From Alphaproteobacteria bacterium (lineage in GTDB: Bacteria > Pseudomonadota > Alphaproteobacteria > CAAGCB01 > CAG-977), in contig CAAGCY010000024.1 of NCBI GenBank assembly GCA_900768465.1, positions 62,001-126,000 on the forward strand: a DNA stretch of 64,000 nucleotides. Direction: 5' to 3'. Within the stretch, counting starts at the first letter, position 1, and the number at the start of each line of letters is the position of its first letter. The translations under genes and the position numbers were made by a program. The notes below the pieces were generated by a model. The model worked only from the letters and a program-made list of their open reading frames with translations. It was not told the DNA's origin and did no database searches. Shown in pieces: positions 32,238 to 41,651 of the stretch.

Positions 32238-33614
32238 TCAGCGAGCTTCCAAAGCGGCGACTTCGGCGACCAAAGCGTCGGCGATTTCATCCGCCATGGC
32301 TTTGATTTGGTCGCGGTTTTCGCCCTCGAGCATAATGCGGATAAGCGGTTCCGTCCCCGACGCGCGGATAAGCAGCCGCCCGCTGTCGCCCAGCGTGCGC
32401 TCCGTTTTGTCGATGACGATTTTCAAACTGTCGCTTTCCAAAGCGGTTTTGGCAAGCGTTCTGTCCGACAAGCGAACATTCTTCAGCAGTTGAGGCACGG
32501 GTTCAAACAAATGCATGACTTCGCTGACGGGGCGTTTTTCTTTCAAAACGGCGGCGCAAACCTGCAAAGCTGCGACCAGTCCGTCGCCCGTCGTCGAATG
32601 TTCGCCCAAAATCAAATGTCCCGACTGTTCGCCGCCCAAGTTGTAGCCGTCTTCGCGCATTTTTTCAACGACGTAACGGTCGCCGACTTTCGTGCGGATG
32701 TGGTTCATGCCGTTGGCTTTCAAATAGCGTTCCAGCCCCAAGTTGGACATCACGGTCGTGACAACGCCGTTGCCTTTCAGAATGCCCGCCTGCTTCCATT
32801 CGCGGCTGACCAAAGCCAAAATCTGGTCGCCGTCGATGACTTGTCCCTTTTCGTCGCAGACAATCAGGCGGTCGGCGTCGCCGTCCAAAGCAATGCCGAT
32901 ATCCGCGCCGTGCTTGACGACTTCGTCGCACATGCGGTCGGTATGCACCGCGCCGCAGTTGTCGTTGATGTTGCGGCCGTCGGGATCAACGCCGATAGCG
33001 ATGACTTCCGCGCCCAATTCGTACAAAACGGTCGGAGCGACACGATACGACGCGCCGTTCGCGCAGTCCAGAACGACTTTCAGCCCTTCCAGCATTTTGC
33101 CGCGCGGGAACGTTTGTTTCACGTATTCGATATAGCGCCCGATAGCGTCGTCCAAACGCTTCGCCTGCCCGATTTGCGACGACGGGGCAAGATATTCACA
33201 GACATCGCCTAGCACGCGGGATTCGATTTCCAGTTCGGTTTCATCGGACAGCTTGTAGCCGTCGGGACCGAAGAATTTAATGCCGTTGTCCTCGTAAGGA
33301 TTATGCGACGCCGAAATCACCACGCCCAAATCGGCGCGCATCGAACGGGTCAGCATCGCCACCGCGGGCGTGGGCATGGGACCCAACAGCAAAACATCCA
33401 TACCGACGGCGGTAAAGCCCGATGTCAGCGCGGTTTCAATCATATAGCCCGACAAACGGGTGTCTTTGCCGATAACGACGCGGCTGCGGTGTTCGCCTTT
33501 TTTGAACAAAGACCCCGCCGCAATGCCCAGTTTCAAAGCGATTTCAGCCGTCATCGGATATTGATTCGCTTTTCCCCGAACCCCGTCCGTGCCGAATAAT
33601 TTGCGTACTGCCAT
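32238..33614 (-). CDS. glmM: Phosphoglucosamine mutase
   Basis: Converts glucosamine 6-phosphate to glucosamine 1-phosphate for UDP-GlcNAc, a precursor of wall and LPS. The 458-residue product begins KLFGTDGVRGKANQYPMTAE, has the phosphoserine loop ISASHNPYEDNG near residue 100, the metal-binding DGDADR, GGEQSGHLI, and a C-terminal RASGTEPLIRIMLEG phosphate loop. Downstream of ftsH in the same direction, as in many proteobacteria, though folP is missing between them. Confidence 0.97.
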   Translation of the reverse strand: MAVRKLFGTDGVRGKANQYPMTAEIALKLGIAAGSLFKKGEHRSRVVIGKDTRLSGYMIETALTSGFTAVGMDVLLLGPMPTPAVAMLTRSMRADLGVVISASHNPYEDNGIKFFGPDGYKLSDETELEIESRVLGDVCEYLAPSSQIGQAKRLDDAIGRYIEYVKQTFPRGKMLEGLKVVLDCANGASYRVAPTVLYELGAEVIAIGVDPDGRNINDNCGAVHTDRMCDEVVKHGADIGIALDGDADRLIVCDEKGQVIDGDQILALVSREWKQAGILKGNGVVTTVMSNLGLERYLKANGMNHIRTKVGDRYVVEKMREDGYNLGGEQSGHLILGEHSTTGDGLVAALQVCAAVLKEKRPVSEVMHLFEPVPQLLKNVRLSDRTLAKTALESDSLKIVIDKTERTLGDSGRLLIRASGTEPLIRIMLEGENRDQIKAMADEIADALVAEVAALEAR

Positions 33615-33693
33615 AATAAAACTCCTTTTACGGTCGAATGGACTTTGTTTTAAGCAAATCGACCCTAAAGCTCAATACACTTTTGGTTACAAT

Positions 33694-35568
33694 TTATTCC
33701 GCCGGCTGTTCGTCGTCATCGTCCGTTACGGGAACGGTCGACCGCGCGGAAATGTGAACGCCCTCTTCCTCGCGGGTGATTTTTTCGCCTTTTATCAAAG
33801 CGTGAACCTCATCCGCCGTCAGGGTTTCGTATTCCAGCAGCCCTTGCGCGATACGTTCCAGTTCGTCGCGTTTTTCATGCAGAACGGATTGGCAATGCGC
33901 ATACGCCTCGTCAATCAAAGCCTTGATTTCCGCATCGACCCGCGCCGCCAGTTCTTCGGACACGTTTTTGCGCTGGGAAATCGAATAGCCCAAGAACACT
34001 TCGCCGTCGGGTTCTTCGACCGCGATGGGACCGATTTCCTTGTTCATGCCCCATTGGGTAACCATGCTGCGCGCGATGTTCGTCGCCACGCGGATGTCCT
34101 GCGACGCGCCCGTCGACACGTTTTGCGCGCCGAAAATCATTTCTTCCGCCACACGTCCGCCGAAACAAATGCCCATGCGTTCTTTCAAGTAGATGTACGA
34201 CCGCGAATCCTTGTCGTCCGTCGGCAAAGACATCGTTACACCCAGCGCCCTGCCGCGCGGAATGATGGTGACTTTGTGCAGCGGATCGGAATGAGGCGAT
34301 TCCAGCATCATCAACGCGTGTCCCGCTTCGTGATAAGCGGTCAGTTTCTTGTCGTCTTCGGTCATAATATGGGATTTGCGTTCCGCGCCCATCATGACTT
34401 TGTCCTTGGCGTATTCAAATTCCGCCATCGTAACCACGCGCTTGTTGCGGCGCGCCGCCAGCAAAGCCGCTTCGTTGACCAAATTCGCCAAATCCGCACC
34501 CGAAAATCCGGGAGTGCCGCGCGCGATTTTCTTCGCATCGACATCGGGTCCCATCGGGCTTTTCTTCATATGCACCAATAGAATTTTCTCGCGTCCCGCC
34601 AAATCGGGGTTCGGCACGACGACCTGACGGTCGAAACGACCGGGGCGCAGCAAAGCGGGGTCAAGCACGTCGGGACGGTTCGTCGCGGCAATCAGAATCA
34701 CCGCTTCGTTCGTGTCAAAGCCGTCCATTTCGACCAACAGCTGGTTCAGCGTCTGTTCGCGTTCGTCGTTGCCGCCTCCCAATCCCGCGCCGCGGTGACG
34801 CCCGACCGCGTCGATTTCGTCGATAAAGACCAGACAAGGCGCGTGTTTTTTGGCTTGTTCAAACATATCGCGCACACGCGACGCGCCGACGCCGACGAAC
34901 ATTTCAACAAAATCGGAACCCGAAATCGTAAAGAACGGCACGTTCGCTTCGCCCGCAATCGCTTTCGCCAGCAGCGTCTTGCCCGTCCCCGGAGGTCCGA
35001 CCAGCAACACGCCGCGGGGGATTTTTCCGCCCAAGCGCTGGAACCGTTCGGGGTCTTTCAAATAATCGACGATTTCGACCAAATCTTCTTTGGCTTCGTC
35101 AATGCCCGCGACATCGGCGAAAGTGACTTTGCCCTGCCCCTCTATCATGCGGGCGCGGGATTTGCCGAAGCTCATCGCCTTGCCGTTGCCCGCCGCCATT
35201 TGGCGCATAAAGAACACCCACACGCCGATGAACAAAATGAACGGCAGCCAGTACACAACCCCCGCCCAGAACGAGCTTTCGCCCTCCAGCGGAACGGCGG
35301 TGACGCGCACGTTCTTTTCCAACAGCATGGGGACCAATCCCGCGTCGTCGGGAGCATACAGCGCGAACTTGCGCCCGTCGGTCAGCTGACCCGCGATTTT
35401 GTTGCCCTGCAAGACGACTTCCTGCACTTTGCCGTCCTGCACCTGTTGCGTAAATTCGGAAAAAGCCAGCGGCGCCGCGGTGCGGTTCGCCGCCCCGCCC
35501 GAATAGGAATCGTACAGCGTAAACAGCAGCACACCGACAATCAGCCAAACAAATATGTTTTTGTTCAA
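33694..35568 (-). CDS. ftsH: ATP-dependent zinc metalloprotease FtsH
   Basis: Inner-membrane AAA+ protease for misfolded membrane proteins and regulators such as LpxC or sigma-32. The 624-residue product has two membrane helices (NIFVWLIVGVLLFTLY, 4-19; YWLPFILFIGVWVFFM, about 110-125), Walker A GPPGTGKTLLAKA, Walker B LVFIDEIDAVG, the SRH region, and the zinc site HEAGHAL. It starts with TTG, GAGG being 5 bases upstream inside the tilS stop region. The tilS-ftsH order is conserved. Confidence 0.97.
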   Translation of the reverse strand: MNKNIFVWLIVGVLLFTLYDSYSGGAANRTAAPLAFSEFTQQVQDGKVQEVVLQGNKIAGQLTDGRKFALYAPDDAGLVPMLLEKNVRVTAVPLEGESSFWAGVVYWLPFILFIGVWVFFMRQMAAGNGKAMSFGKSRARMIEGQGKVTFADVAGIDEAKEDLVEIVDYLKDPERFQRLGGKIPRGVLLVGPPGTGKTLLAKAIAGEANVPFFTISGSDFVEMFVGVGASRVRDMFEQAKKHAPCLVFIDEIDAVGRHRGAGLGGGNDEREQTLNQLLVEMDGFDTNEAVILIAATNRPDVLDPALLRPGRFDRQVVVPNPDLAGREKILLVHMKKSPMGPDVDAKKIARGTPGFSGADLANLVNEAALLAARRNKRVVTMAEFEYAKDKVMMGAERKSHIMTEDDKKLTAYHEAGHALMMLESPHSDPLHKVTIIPRGRALGVTMSLPTDDKDSRSYIYLKERMGICFGGRVAEEMIFGAQNVSTGASQDIRVATNIARSMVTQWGMNKEIGPIAVEEPDGEVFLGYSISQRKNVSEELAARVDAEIKALIDEAYAHCQSVLHEKRDELERIAQGLLEYETLTADEVHALIKGEKITREEEGVHISARSTVPVTDDDDEQPAE

Positions 35569-35575
35569 ATCAACC

Positions 35576-36832
35576 TCAAACCGTTAAGGGCGGCATCCAT
35601 TCCGCCGTTTGCACCAAAGGAAACACGGGCGAAAAAACCGCCTGACGAGCCATTTGATTCTGTTTATACCCCAAATGCGGGACAATACAAAGCTTTTCCT
35701 TGTCGAAAATCGCGGGCAAAGTCGGAATGACGCGTTTCGGGATTTTCAAATCCGTTTTTACCGCCCGACCCAACGCTCCGACGGTCAAGCCCCGCATATT
35801 CGCTCCGTTTCCGAAAACGGCAAAGCCGCCCCAGTACGCAAAGCCCGTTTCATCAAACGCCGCGGGGGGCGGCAAAGCGCGCTCCTCGCGCCAAATCAGC
35901 ACCCGCCGCCGCGCCAAAGGAGCAATCCTGCACCCGCCCAAAGTACAGCCGCGAAAGCCGCTTTTAAGGCGGGAAACCAGCGATTCGACCGCCGTTTTTT
36001 CAGGCGCGTAAGGAACATTCGCGACAACGCGCAAAATCTCGCCCAGCGCATACGGCAAAACGGGACAACCCGTAAGAAAAGCGTCTTGTTCCAAAACGGC
36101 GTACCCCATGGGGGACAGCGTTAAGAATCGGGCATAAAAGGCGGCGGTTTGCTCCTCTGTTTCCCGCCGTTTTTTCCCGTAAACCAACGTTTGGCGAAAA
36201 GCCTCCTCCAGTTCGGCGGATGTCGCCGTTTGCCTTAACCGTCCGCGTTCAAACCGTGTCGAGGCGTTGGTCGGGTCTTCCACCCAGTTTAACCCGTTTT
36301 CGCGCGCGAAAGCCCGCAATTCGGACGGCTCAATCCCCAGAAAAGGACGCAACATTCTGCCGAACGCAAAGCTTCTGACCGCGGACATGCCCGCCAGTCC
36401 GACAGCGCCGCTGCCCCGCGCCCGCCGCATCAGGAAAGTTTCGGCTTGGTCGCGTTTGTGATGTCCCAACAGCAGGTTTTCGATTTTCAGCCGGCGGCAC
36501 GCGTCAAACAACAACGCATAGCGATGTTCCCGCGCGGCTTGCTCGACGCCCGTTTTGGGCTTTTCGCCCCGCCAAACCAGAATTTCCGATTCAACGCCCA
36601 GCTTTTCCGCCCATTGAGCCACATGCCGCGCTTCGGCGGCGGATTCGGAACGCAAACCATGGTCTACCGTCAGGACGACAACCTTGTTTTTATTTTGTTT
36701 GCCGAAATCGGCGGCGGCTTTCATCAACGCCATGCTGTCCGCGCCGCCCGACACGGCAACCGCCAAAGCGTCGCCCGACCCCACGCCGAACGCCGTCATC
36801 GCACGCGCGAAAAAGTCGGGAATCAACGGCAT
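35576..36832 (-). CDS. tilS: tRNA(Ile)-lysidine synthase
   Basis: Modifies the wobble C34 of tRNA-Ile(CAU) to lysidine so that it reads AUA. The 418-residue product has the PP-loop SGGADSMALMKAA near residue 34, VVVLTVDHGLRSE, LLLGHHKRDQAETFLMR and DPTNASTRFERGRLRQ. The ATG at 36832 lies 10 bases inside the end of ybgF; the open frame extends 82 codons upstream inside ybgF but is antipattern to the family. The C-terminal part is poorly conserved, as usual. Confidence 0.93.
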   Translation of the reverse strand: MPLIPDFFARAMTAFGVGSGDALAVAVSGGADSMALMKAAADFGKQNKNKVVVLTVDHGLRSESAAEARHVAQWAEKLGVESEILVWRGEKPKTGVEQAAREHRYALLFDACRRLKIENLLLGHHKRDQAETFLMRRARGSGAVGLAGMSAVRSFAFGRMLRPFLGIEPSELRAFARENGLNWVEDPTNASTRFERGRLRQTATSAELEEAFRQTLVYGKKRRETEEQTAAFYARFLTLSPMGYAVLEQDAFLTGCPVLPYALGEILRVVANVPYAPEKTAVESLVSRLKSGFRGCTLGGCRIAPLARRRVLIWREERALPPPAAFDETGFAYWGGFAVFGNGANMRGLTVGALGRAVKTDLKIPKRVIPTLPAIFDKEKLCIVPHLGYKQNQMARQAVFSPVFPLVQTAEWMPPLTV

Positions 36833-37707
36833 GAAAGCTTGTTCATTTCCTTTTGCAGACGTTTGGTCATGCTGTCCGACACTTTGGGATATTCGGTCAA
36901 AAAGTTTTTGAACGCAATGCAGGCTTCCTGTTTTTTGTTCAATCGCGCCATGGTCAGCCCCAGCTTGAACAGGTTGTCGGGCGCTTTCTGACTGTCGCGG
37001 TATTTTTGGAATCCTTCGGCGAACGCAACGGCGGCTTTGTCGAACTGTCCGCGCGCGAAATAAGATTCGCCCAGCCAATATTGGGCGTTCCCCGCCAAAG
37101 AATTTTTCGGATGCAGTTCCAAAAACGCTTCAAACTGTTTTTCGGCGTTTTTGTAGTTCTGTTTTTTGATGGAAGCGAACGCTTCGTTATACAAAGTCTT
37201 GGCTTCTTTTTTACCGTAAGTCGCCTTGATTTTGTCTTTTTTGTCTTTTTCGGCTTTTTGCGCGGCGGCTTCTTTGTCTTTGCGTAGTTTTTCGGCGGCT
37301 TTCAACGCTTTTTCGGCACGTTCTTTTTCCTCGTTGGCTTGGCGCAGCTGACGTTCGATTTCCTTTATGCGGTTTTCCAAATCGATAAAGCGCTGATTGT
37401 TGTCCTCTTGAATCCGTTTTTGTTTTTCCGCTTCTTCTTCGCGTTCAAAAGTCATGCGTTCGACATCGCCCGTCAGCTGGCGGACGTTTTCTTCCAAATC
37501 CTGCGCTTGAACAACGGCGGCGTCCGTTTTGTCGTCGGCGGGGCGCTTTGTCGAACCGACATAGTTGTTTCCCAATTTTTTATTCAAATTTTTCATCGAC
37601 TTTTCCAGCTTGTCCATTCTGTCGGACAAATCGGCGACAGTCGCGCAATCCCCCGCAACAGGCATCAGCACAGATACGGACAACAGCAAACAAAACAGAA
37701 TTTTCAT
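36823..37707 (-). CDS. ybgF: Tol-Pal system protein YbgF/CpoB
   Basis: Periplasmic TPR protein that couples Tol-Pal to peptidoglycan synthesis at division. The 294-residue product has a signal peptide (MKILFCLLLSVSVLMPVAGD), an N-terminal coiled coil (DLSDRMDKLEKSMKNLNKKL), a long charged Lys/Glu helix (about 90-160) and C-terminal TPR repeats (AKTLYNEAFASIKKQNYKNA, SLAGNAQYWLGESYFARGQF, PDNLFKLGLTMARL). The tandem Pal genes lie upstream behind a terminator. Confidence 0.92.
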   Translation of the reverse strand: MKILFCLLLSVSVLMPVAGDCATVADLSDRMDKLEKSMKNLNKKLGNNYVGSTKRPADDKTDAAVVQAQDLEENVRQLTGDVERMTFEREEEAEKQKRIQEDNNQRFIDLENRIKEIERQLRQANEEKERAEKALKAAEKLRKDKEAAAQKAEKDKKDKIKATYGKKEAKTLYNEAFASIKKQNYKNAEKQFEAFLELHPKNSLAGNAQYWLGESYFARGQFDKAAVAFAEGFQKYRDSQKAPDNLFKLGLTMARLNKKQEACIAFKNFLTEYPKVSDSMTKRLQKEMNKLSCR

Positions 37708-37725
37708 GGTATTCGCCCCAAATAA

Positions 37726-37760
37726 AAAAAGAGTGCTTTCGATTATAAAAGCACTCTTTC
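37726..37760 (-). terminator. Terminator after the second Pal-type gene
   Basis: AAAGAGTGCTTT and AAAAGCACTCTTT pair around CGATTAT, between the Pal-like gene and ybgF. It should limit readthrough into ybgF-tilS-ftsH. Confidence 0.8.
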
Positions 37761-37778
37761 CGTTAAGCTACTGTTTTT

Positions 37779-38207
37779 TTATTCCGTAACGATGACCGTC
37801 ACGGCGCGTCTGTCCAATTTACGGGATTGAGGCGTGTTTTTTGTGGACGCCAAATCGCGTTCGCCAAACGAAACGACGCTGACGCGGTTCGAATTGATGC
37901 CATTTTCCACAAAATACGCTTTGACGCTTTCGGCGCGTTCCATCCCCAGTTTCCAGTTATGGGCGGTTGAACCCGTCGGATCGGTGTAGCCTTGAACAAT
38001 GACGTTTTTGTTCGGATTTTCCTTCAGCCACGCAATTTGTTTATCCAGCACTTGTTTGCTTTCAGGGGTCAAATCCGCCTTGTTTTGGGCGAACATCACC
38101 TTGTCCTGCTTGAACGTTTCACGGAACGCTTCGCAAGTTGTTTCGCGGTTTGCGCACCCTGTTACAACCAACAACGCGCCCAAAGCCCCCAATACGATTT
38201 TTTTCAT
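37779..38207 (-). CDS. OmpA/Pal-type lipoprotein, second copy
   Basis: A 142-residue lipoprotein (MKKIVLGALGALLVVTGC, Cys18) with a C-terminal OmpA-like domain. The peptidoglycan-binding residues are kept: GYTDPTGSTAHNWKLGMERAESV includes the Asp and the Arg that hold diaminopimelate. It is clearly a diverged copy of the Pal encoded just upstream. The ATG at 38207 has AAGGAGG 6 bases before it; the ATG at 38213 touches that site. Terminators flank it on both sides, so it should be transcribed mainly as a weak readthrough of pal or from its own promoter. Confidence 0.85.
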   Translation of the reverse strand: MKKIVLGALGALLVVTGCANRETTCEAFRETFKQDKVMFAQNKADLTPESKQVLDKQIAWLKENPNKNVIVQGYTDPTGSTAHNWKLGMERAESVKAYFVENGINSNRVSVVSFGERDLASTKNTPQSRKLDRRAVTVIVTE

Positions 38208-38223
38208 TGTCATCCTCCTTAAT

Positions 38224-38255
38224 AAAAAAAGCACCCTTATTGTAGGGTGCTTTTT
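38224..38255 (-). terminator. Terminator between the two Pal genes
   Basis: AAAGCACCCT and AGGGTGCTTT pair around TATTGT with A and T runs, 20 bases past the pal stop. Confidence 0.88.
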
Positions 38256-38275
38256 CAAATCGGATAAGCTGTCAA

Positions 38276-38755
38276 TTAGTCTTTGACAACCGTAACCGCA
38301 CGGCGATTCTGAGCCCAAGCGGCTTCATTCGCACCGATAACGGCGGGACGTTCTTTGCCATAGGAAATCACGTCAATGCGATCGGCGTCGACACCGGCGG
38401 AAATCAGATAGTTTTTAACGGCAACGGCGCGGCGTTCGCCCAAAGCGATGTTGTATTCGCGCGTACCGCGATCGTCGGTGTGTCCCTGAACAACAACGTT
38501 CTTTTCAGGATTCGCCTGCAACCATTCGGCTTGGGCTTTCAACACGTTGCGCGCTTCTTCGTTCAAGTTCGATTTATCGAAACCGAAGAAAACGCGGTCT
38601 TTGGCGTTCTGAACAAAGTTCTGATCCTGTTCGGCAACGTCGGCAGAGGCGCCGACCGTCGTCATGGAGGACGATTCTTCGTCAACGGTGTCTGTGGAAG
38701 CGCAAGCGGAAACCAAAGCCATCGCAGCCAACACGGCAACTAAACGTTTTTTCAT
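38276..38755 (-). CDS. pal: Peptidoglycan-associated lipoprotein Pal
   Basis: Outer-membrane lipoprotein that ties the membrane to peptidoglycan and interacts with TolB. The 159-residue product has the signal MKKRLVAVLAAMALVSAC (Cys18) and the OmpA domain with RVFFGFDKSNLNEEARNVL, VQGHTDDRGTREYNIALGER and ISYGKERPAV. ATG 38755 has GGGAGA upstream. Directly after tolB, the normal place. Confidence 0.95.
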   Translation of the reverse strand: MKKRLVAVLAAMALVSACASTDTVDEESSSMTTVGASADVAEQDQNFVQNAKDRVFFGFDKSNLNEEARNVLKAQAEWLQANPEKNVVVQGHTDDRGTREYNIALGERRAVAVKNYLISAGVDADRIDVISYGKERPAVIGANEAAWAQNRRAVTVVKD

Positions 38756-38862
38756 CAACAATTCTCCCAATATAGAAAACAATGTTACAAATCGTGAATA
38801 GAATTTAAAAGATTTCCGCGTTCTTCGCAACCTTTTTTTAGCCTTTTGTTTAAATTCTTTTT

Positions 38863-40185
38863 TCAGTGGTCGGACAACAGCGGCGACCACGCGGGGTCGG
38901 ACGCGTCGACGGGAGTCAGCAAACGCCGTTCGTTATACCCCGTAATATCGACCGCATAGATTTTCGTCGCCCCCGGAATTCCCCGTCTGTCGGGAGCTTC
39001 CTGCCGGAAATAAATCAAGATACGCCCGTTCGGCGACCATGTCGGACCTTCGACCAAATAGCCTTCAGCGACCAATCGTTCGCCTTTGCCGTCGGGGAAC
39101 ATCACGCCGATATAGAACTTGCCGCCCGCCATTTTCGTAAAAGCGATGTAATCGCCGCGCGGCGACCATACGGGCGTTGCGTAACGTCCTTTGCCGAAGC
39201 TGATGCGGCGCATGTTTTTACCGTTCGCGTTCATGACATACAGCTGTTGCCCGCCGCTTCTGTCCGAACTGAAGACGATTCTTTTGCCGTCGGGCGAATA
39301 GCTGGGCGACGTTTCAATCGACGGCATGTGCGTCAGCTGTTTGACGGCGCGGGTATCCAAGTTCATTTCGTAAATTTCCGTATTGCCGTTTTCCGCCATG
39401 GACATCACCAGCTTGTGTCCGTCGGGCGAAAAACGCGGCGCGAAGGTCATACCCGGAAAATCGCCGACGACTTGCTGTTTTCCCGTTTCGATGTCAAACA
39501 AATAAACGCGGGGCGTGTCTTTATAATAGGACATATAGGTGATTTGCTGCATGTTCGGCGAAAAGCGCGGCGTCAGAACCAAATTGATGCCGTCCGTCAA
39601 AAACTGGTGGTTTTCGCCGTCCTGATCCATAATCGCCAACCGTTTGACGCGGCGCAAAGGCGTTCCCGTTTCGGCGATGTAAACGATGCGGGTGTCGAAA
39701 TATCCCGCTTCGCCCGTAATGCGCTTGTACACGGCGTCGGCAATGATGTGAGCGACGCGCCGCCAGCCTTTTTCGTCGATTTCAAAGCTGGAGGAATACA
39801 TTTCCTGCGCCGCGGGAACATCCCACAACCGCACGGAAATTTTGATTTGCTTGGCATTGACGTATTCGACGGCGCCTTGAATCAAGGCTTCGGCGGAAAT
39901 CGCCTGCCAATCGACAAAGCGCGGGGAATCGTCGATATTTTTGAATTTCTGCAAATAAGCGAAAGAATCCAAAATCCGAAACAGACCGGAGCTTTCCAAA
40001 TCGGACTGCACCACGCCCGTGATTTTGCGCGAAAATTCGGCGGATTTTCCATCCGTTGACGAAAAAACGGGCAAAGCCGTCGCCATCGGTTCGGAACGCG
40101 CGCCCGTAATATCGATGCTCAATTCGGCTTTTGCCGATTGCGCAAAAGCCAATACCACAAACACAGCCGTCAAAAACTTTTTCAT
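38863..40185 (-). CDS. tolB: Tol-Pal system beta-propeller protein TolB
   Basis: Periplasmic propeller that binds Pal and TolA and is also a colicin target elsewhere. The 440-residue product has a signal peptide ending AKA (about residue 20), the N-terminal alpha/beta domain, and six WD-like blades with FSPDGHKLVMS, YSPDGKRIVFSSDRSGGQQL, WSPRGDYIAF and WSPNGRILIYFRQ. Overlaps the tolA stop by 1 base. Confidence 0.97.
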   Translation of the reverse strand: MKKFLTAVFVVLAFAQSAKAELSIDITGARSEPMATALPVFSSTDGKSAEFSRKITGVVQSDLESSGLFRILDSFAYLQKFKNIDDSPRFVDWQAISAEALIQGAVEYVNAKQIKISVRLWDVPAAQEMYSSSFEIDEKGWRRVAHIIADAVYKRITGEAGYFDTRIVYIAETGTPLRRVKRLAIMDQDGENHQFLTDGINLVLTPRFSPNMQQITYMSYYKDTPRVYLFDIETGKQQVVGDFPGMTFAPRFSPDGHKLVMSMAENGNTEIYEMNLDTRAVKQLTHMPSIETSPSYSPDGKRIVFSSDRSGGQQLYVMNANGKNMRRISFGKGRYATPVWSPRGDYIAFTKMAGGKFYIGVMFPDGKGERLVAEGYLVEGPTWSPNGRILIYFRQEAPDRRGIPGATKIYAVDITGYNERRLLTPVDASDPAWSPLLSDH

Positions 40186-41177
40186 CAGCCCACTCCGCCG
40201 TCAAAAGGATTAAACCGCAACAACAGCGTTTTCCACGCGTCGTAAGATTCTTCATAATTTTTGGAAAAGATTGCGAACGGCGATTTTTCCTGTTTCCGAT
40301 CGCATATATACACCGCGCGGCGCGCGCTTTCCGCCGCCGAACGGAACGCGGAATCTTTGTTGTAGCGTTTCGTGTTCAAAATTTTCGCGTCTTTGACCCG
40401 TCCTTCCTTGGACAGGAAAACGCGGATTTCGATAATCATATTTTGCGCCCCGCGCACGCCCGCGTCCATATTCCAACATTCACGCAAACGCAGTCCGATA
40501 AGGTCTTTTTCCGACACGGACAATTCCTGCATATAACTGCCGCCCGCGCCGCCTTCTATGCCTTCGGTCACAATTTCGTCGGGATTGACATCGGCGGCGT
40601 CTTCGCCCGCTTTGCCCATGCCGCTTTTGATGCCGTCAACGGAAGCCAGCAGCGTTTTAAACGGATCGTCCGCGCCCGATTTTCCGCCGTTTCCGCCCGC
40701 GCCTGAATTTTTCAGACTGTTCAGCATGGACGCCACCACCGCATCGGTTTCGGACGACTGCTTCTTGGTCACTTTCGTCAGCACTTTGTTCAAATCGTTG
40801 GACAGATGCGCGCCCGAAGCCGACTTTGCCCCCGCCCCCGAACCGCCGCGGCTCAGCGAAGCGCCCGCCTTGCTGTACGACGACGTTTTAACGGATTTTT
40901 GCGCGGAAACGGCAGTCTTTTTCGTTTTATCCAGCTTGGGCGGCAAGTTCGTCATTTCGCCGATTTTCACTTTGTCCAAATCGACGACGAACATCGGCAC
41001 GGAAACGACTTTGTCTTTGGCTTCGACCGACAGGAAATCCACCGTCAGCAACACAACGACAATCAAATGCAGACTGACGGACAGCACCATCGGAGCGTGT
41101 TCGCGCGCGTACCGTATCAGTTTGACCAGATACGGATGACGGCGCAAAAACGACAAAACGGTCTGACGGATGTTCAA
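40185..41177 (-). CDS. tolA: TolA-type envelope protein (TonB C-terminal domain)
   Basis: A 330-residue inner-membrane protein that spans the periplasm and links TolQR to TolB/Pal. There is one membrane helix near 31-50 (MVLSVSLHLIVVVLLTVDFL), a Gly/Ser/Lys-rich middle, and a C-terminal TonB-like domain (LSVSEKDLIGLRLRECWNMD, MIIEIRVFLSKEGRVKDAKI). The start is TTG at 41177, with AGGA 6 bases upstream. It is in the same frame as tolR, whose TAG stop lies only three codons before. Confidence 0.88.
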   Translation of the reverse strand: MNIRQTVLSFLRRHPYLVKLIRYAREHAPMVLSVSLHLIVVVLLTVDFLSVEAKDKVVSVPMFVVDLDKVKIGEMTNLPPKLDKTKKTAVSAQKSVKTSSYSKAGASLSRGGSGAGAKSASGAHLSNDLNKVLTKVTKKQSSETDAVVASMLNSLKNSGAGGNGGKSGADDPFKTLLASVDGIKSGMGKAGEDAADVNPDEIVTEGIEGGAGGSYMQELSVSEKDLIGLRLRECWNMDAGVRGAQNMIIEIRVFLSKEGRVKDAKILNTKRYNKDSAFRSAAESARRAVYICDRKQEKSPFAIFSKNYEESYDAWKTLLLRFNPFDGGVG

Positions 41178-41186
41178 AGCGGTGTC

Positions 41187-41651
41187 CTATTTTTTCTTTG
41201 CGGGTTTATCGTCCAAAGCGTCCGTTCCCAGCGTATCGCCCGTTTTCAAACCGACTTTGGCAATTCCCGCCAAACGCAGCAGGCTCATGACTTCGATGAC
41301 TTGCCCGTACGACGCCGCGCGATCGCCGCTGATAACGACTTTTAAATCGGGATTGCTTTTTTGCATGGCTTTGACGCGTTTGACCAAAGCGGCGGGTTTG
41401 ACGACCTCGTCGCCCAGATAGATTTTGGATTTCGCGTCGACGCTGATATCGACGGCGCGGTCGGAATCCTCCATCGCCTGTCCGTCGCCGCGCGGCAAAT
41501 CCAGCGAAACACCCGTCGTCATCATCGGCGCGGTTACCATAAAGATAACCAACAGCACCAGCATGACGTCCACCATCGGCGTTACGTTGATTTCCGAAAA
41601 CGAAGCGCGCTGTCTTTGCCCGCGGCTGGAAAATTTAACCGAAGCTCCCAT
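41187..41651 (-). CDS. tolR: Tol-Pal system protein TolR
   Basis: Inner-membrane subunit of the proton-driven TolQR motor. The 154-residue product has one membrane helix (MVDVMLVLLVIFMVTAPMM, about 26-44) with the essential Asp in INVTPMVDVMLVLLV, and a periplasmic domain with VVISGDRAASYGQVIEVMSL. Overlaps the tolQ stop by 1 base. It ends in TAG, one of the few in this window. Confidence 0.96.
   Translation of the reverse strand: MGASVKFSSRGQRQRASFSEINVTPMVDVMLVLLVIFMVTAPMMTTGVSLDLPRGDGQAMEDSDRAVDISVDAKSKIYLGDEVVKPAALVKRVKAMQKSNPDLKVVISGDRAASYGQVIEVMSLLRLAGIAKVGLKTGDTLGTDALDDKPAKKK

Noticed and set aside
36833..37078. 82-codon extension of tilS into ybgF
   Set aside because: Out of frame with the well-supported ybgF; the ATG at 36832 gives a normal TilS start.
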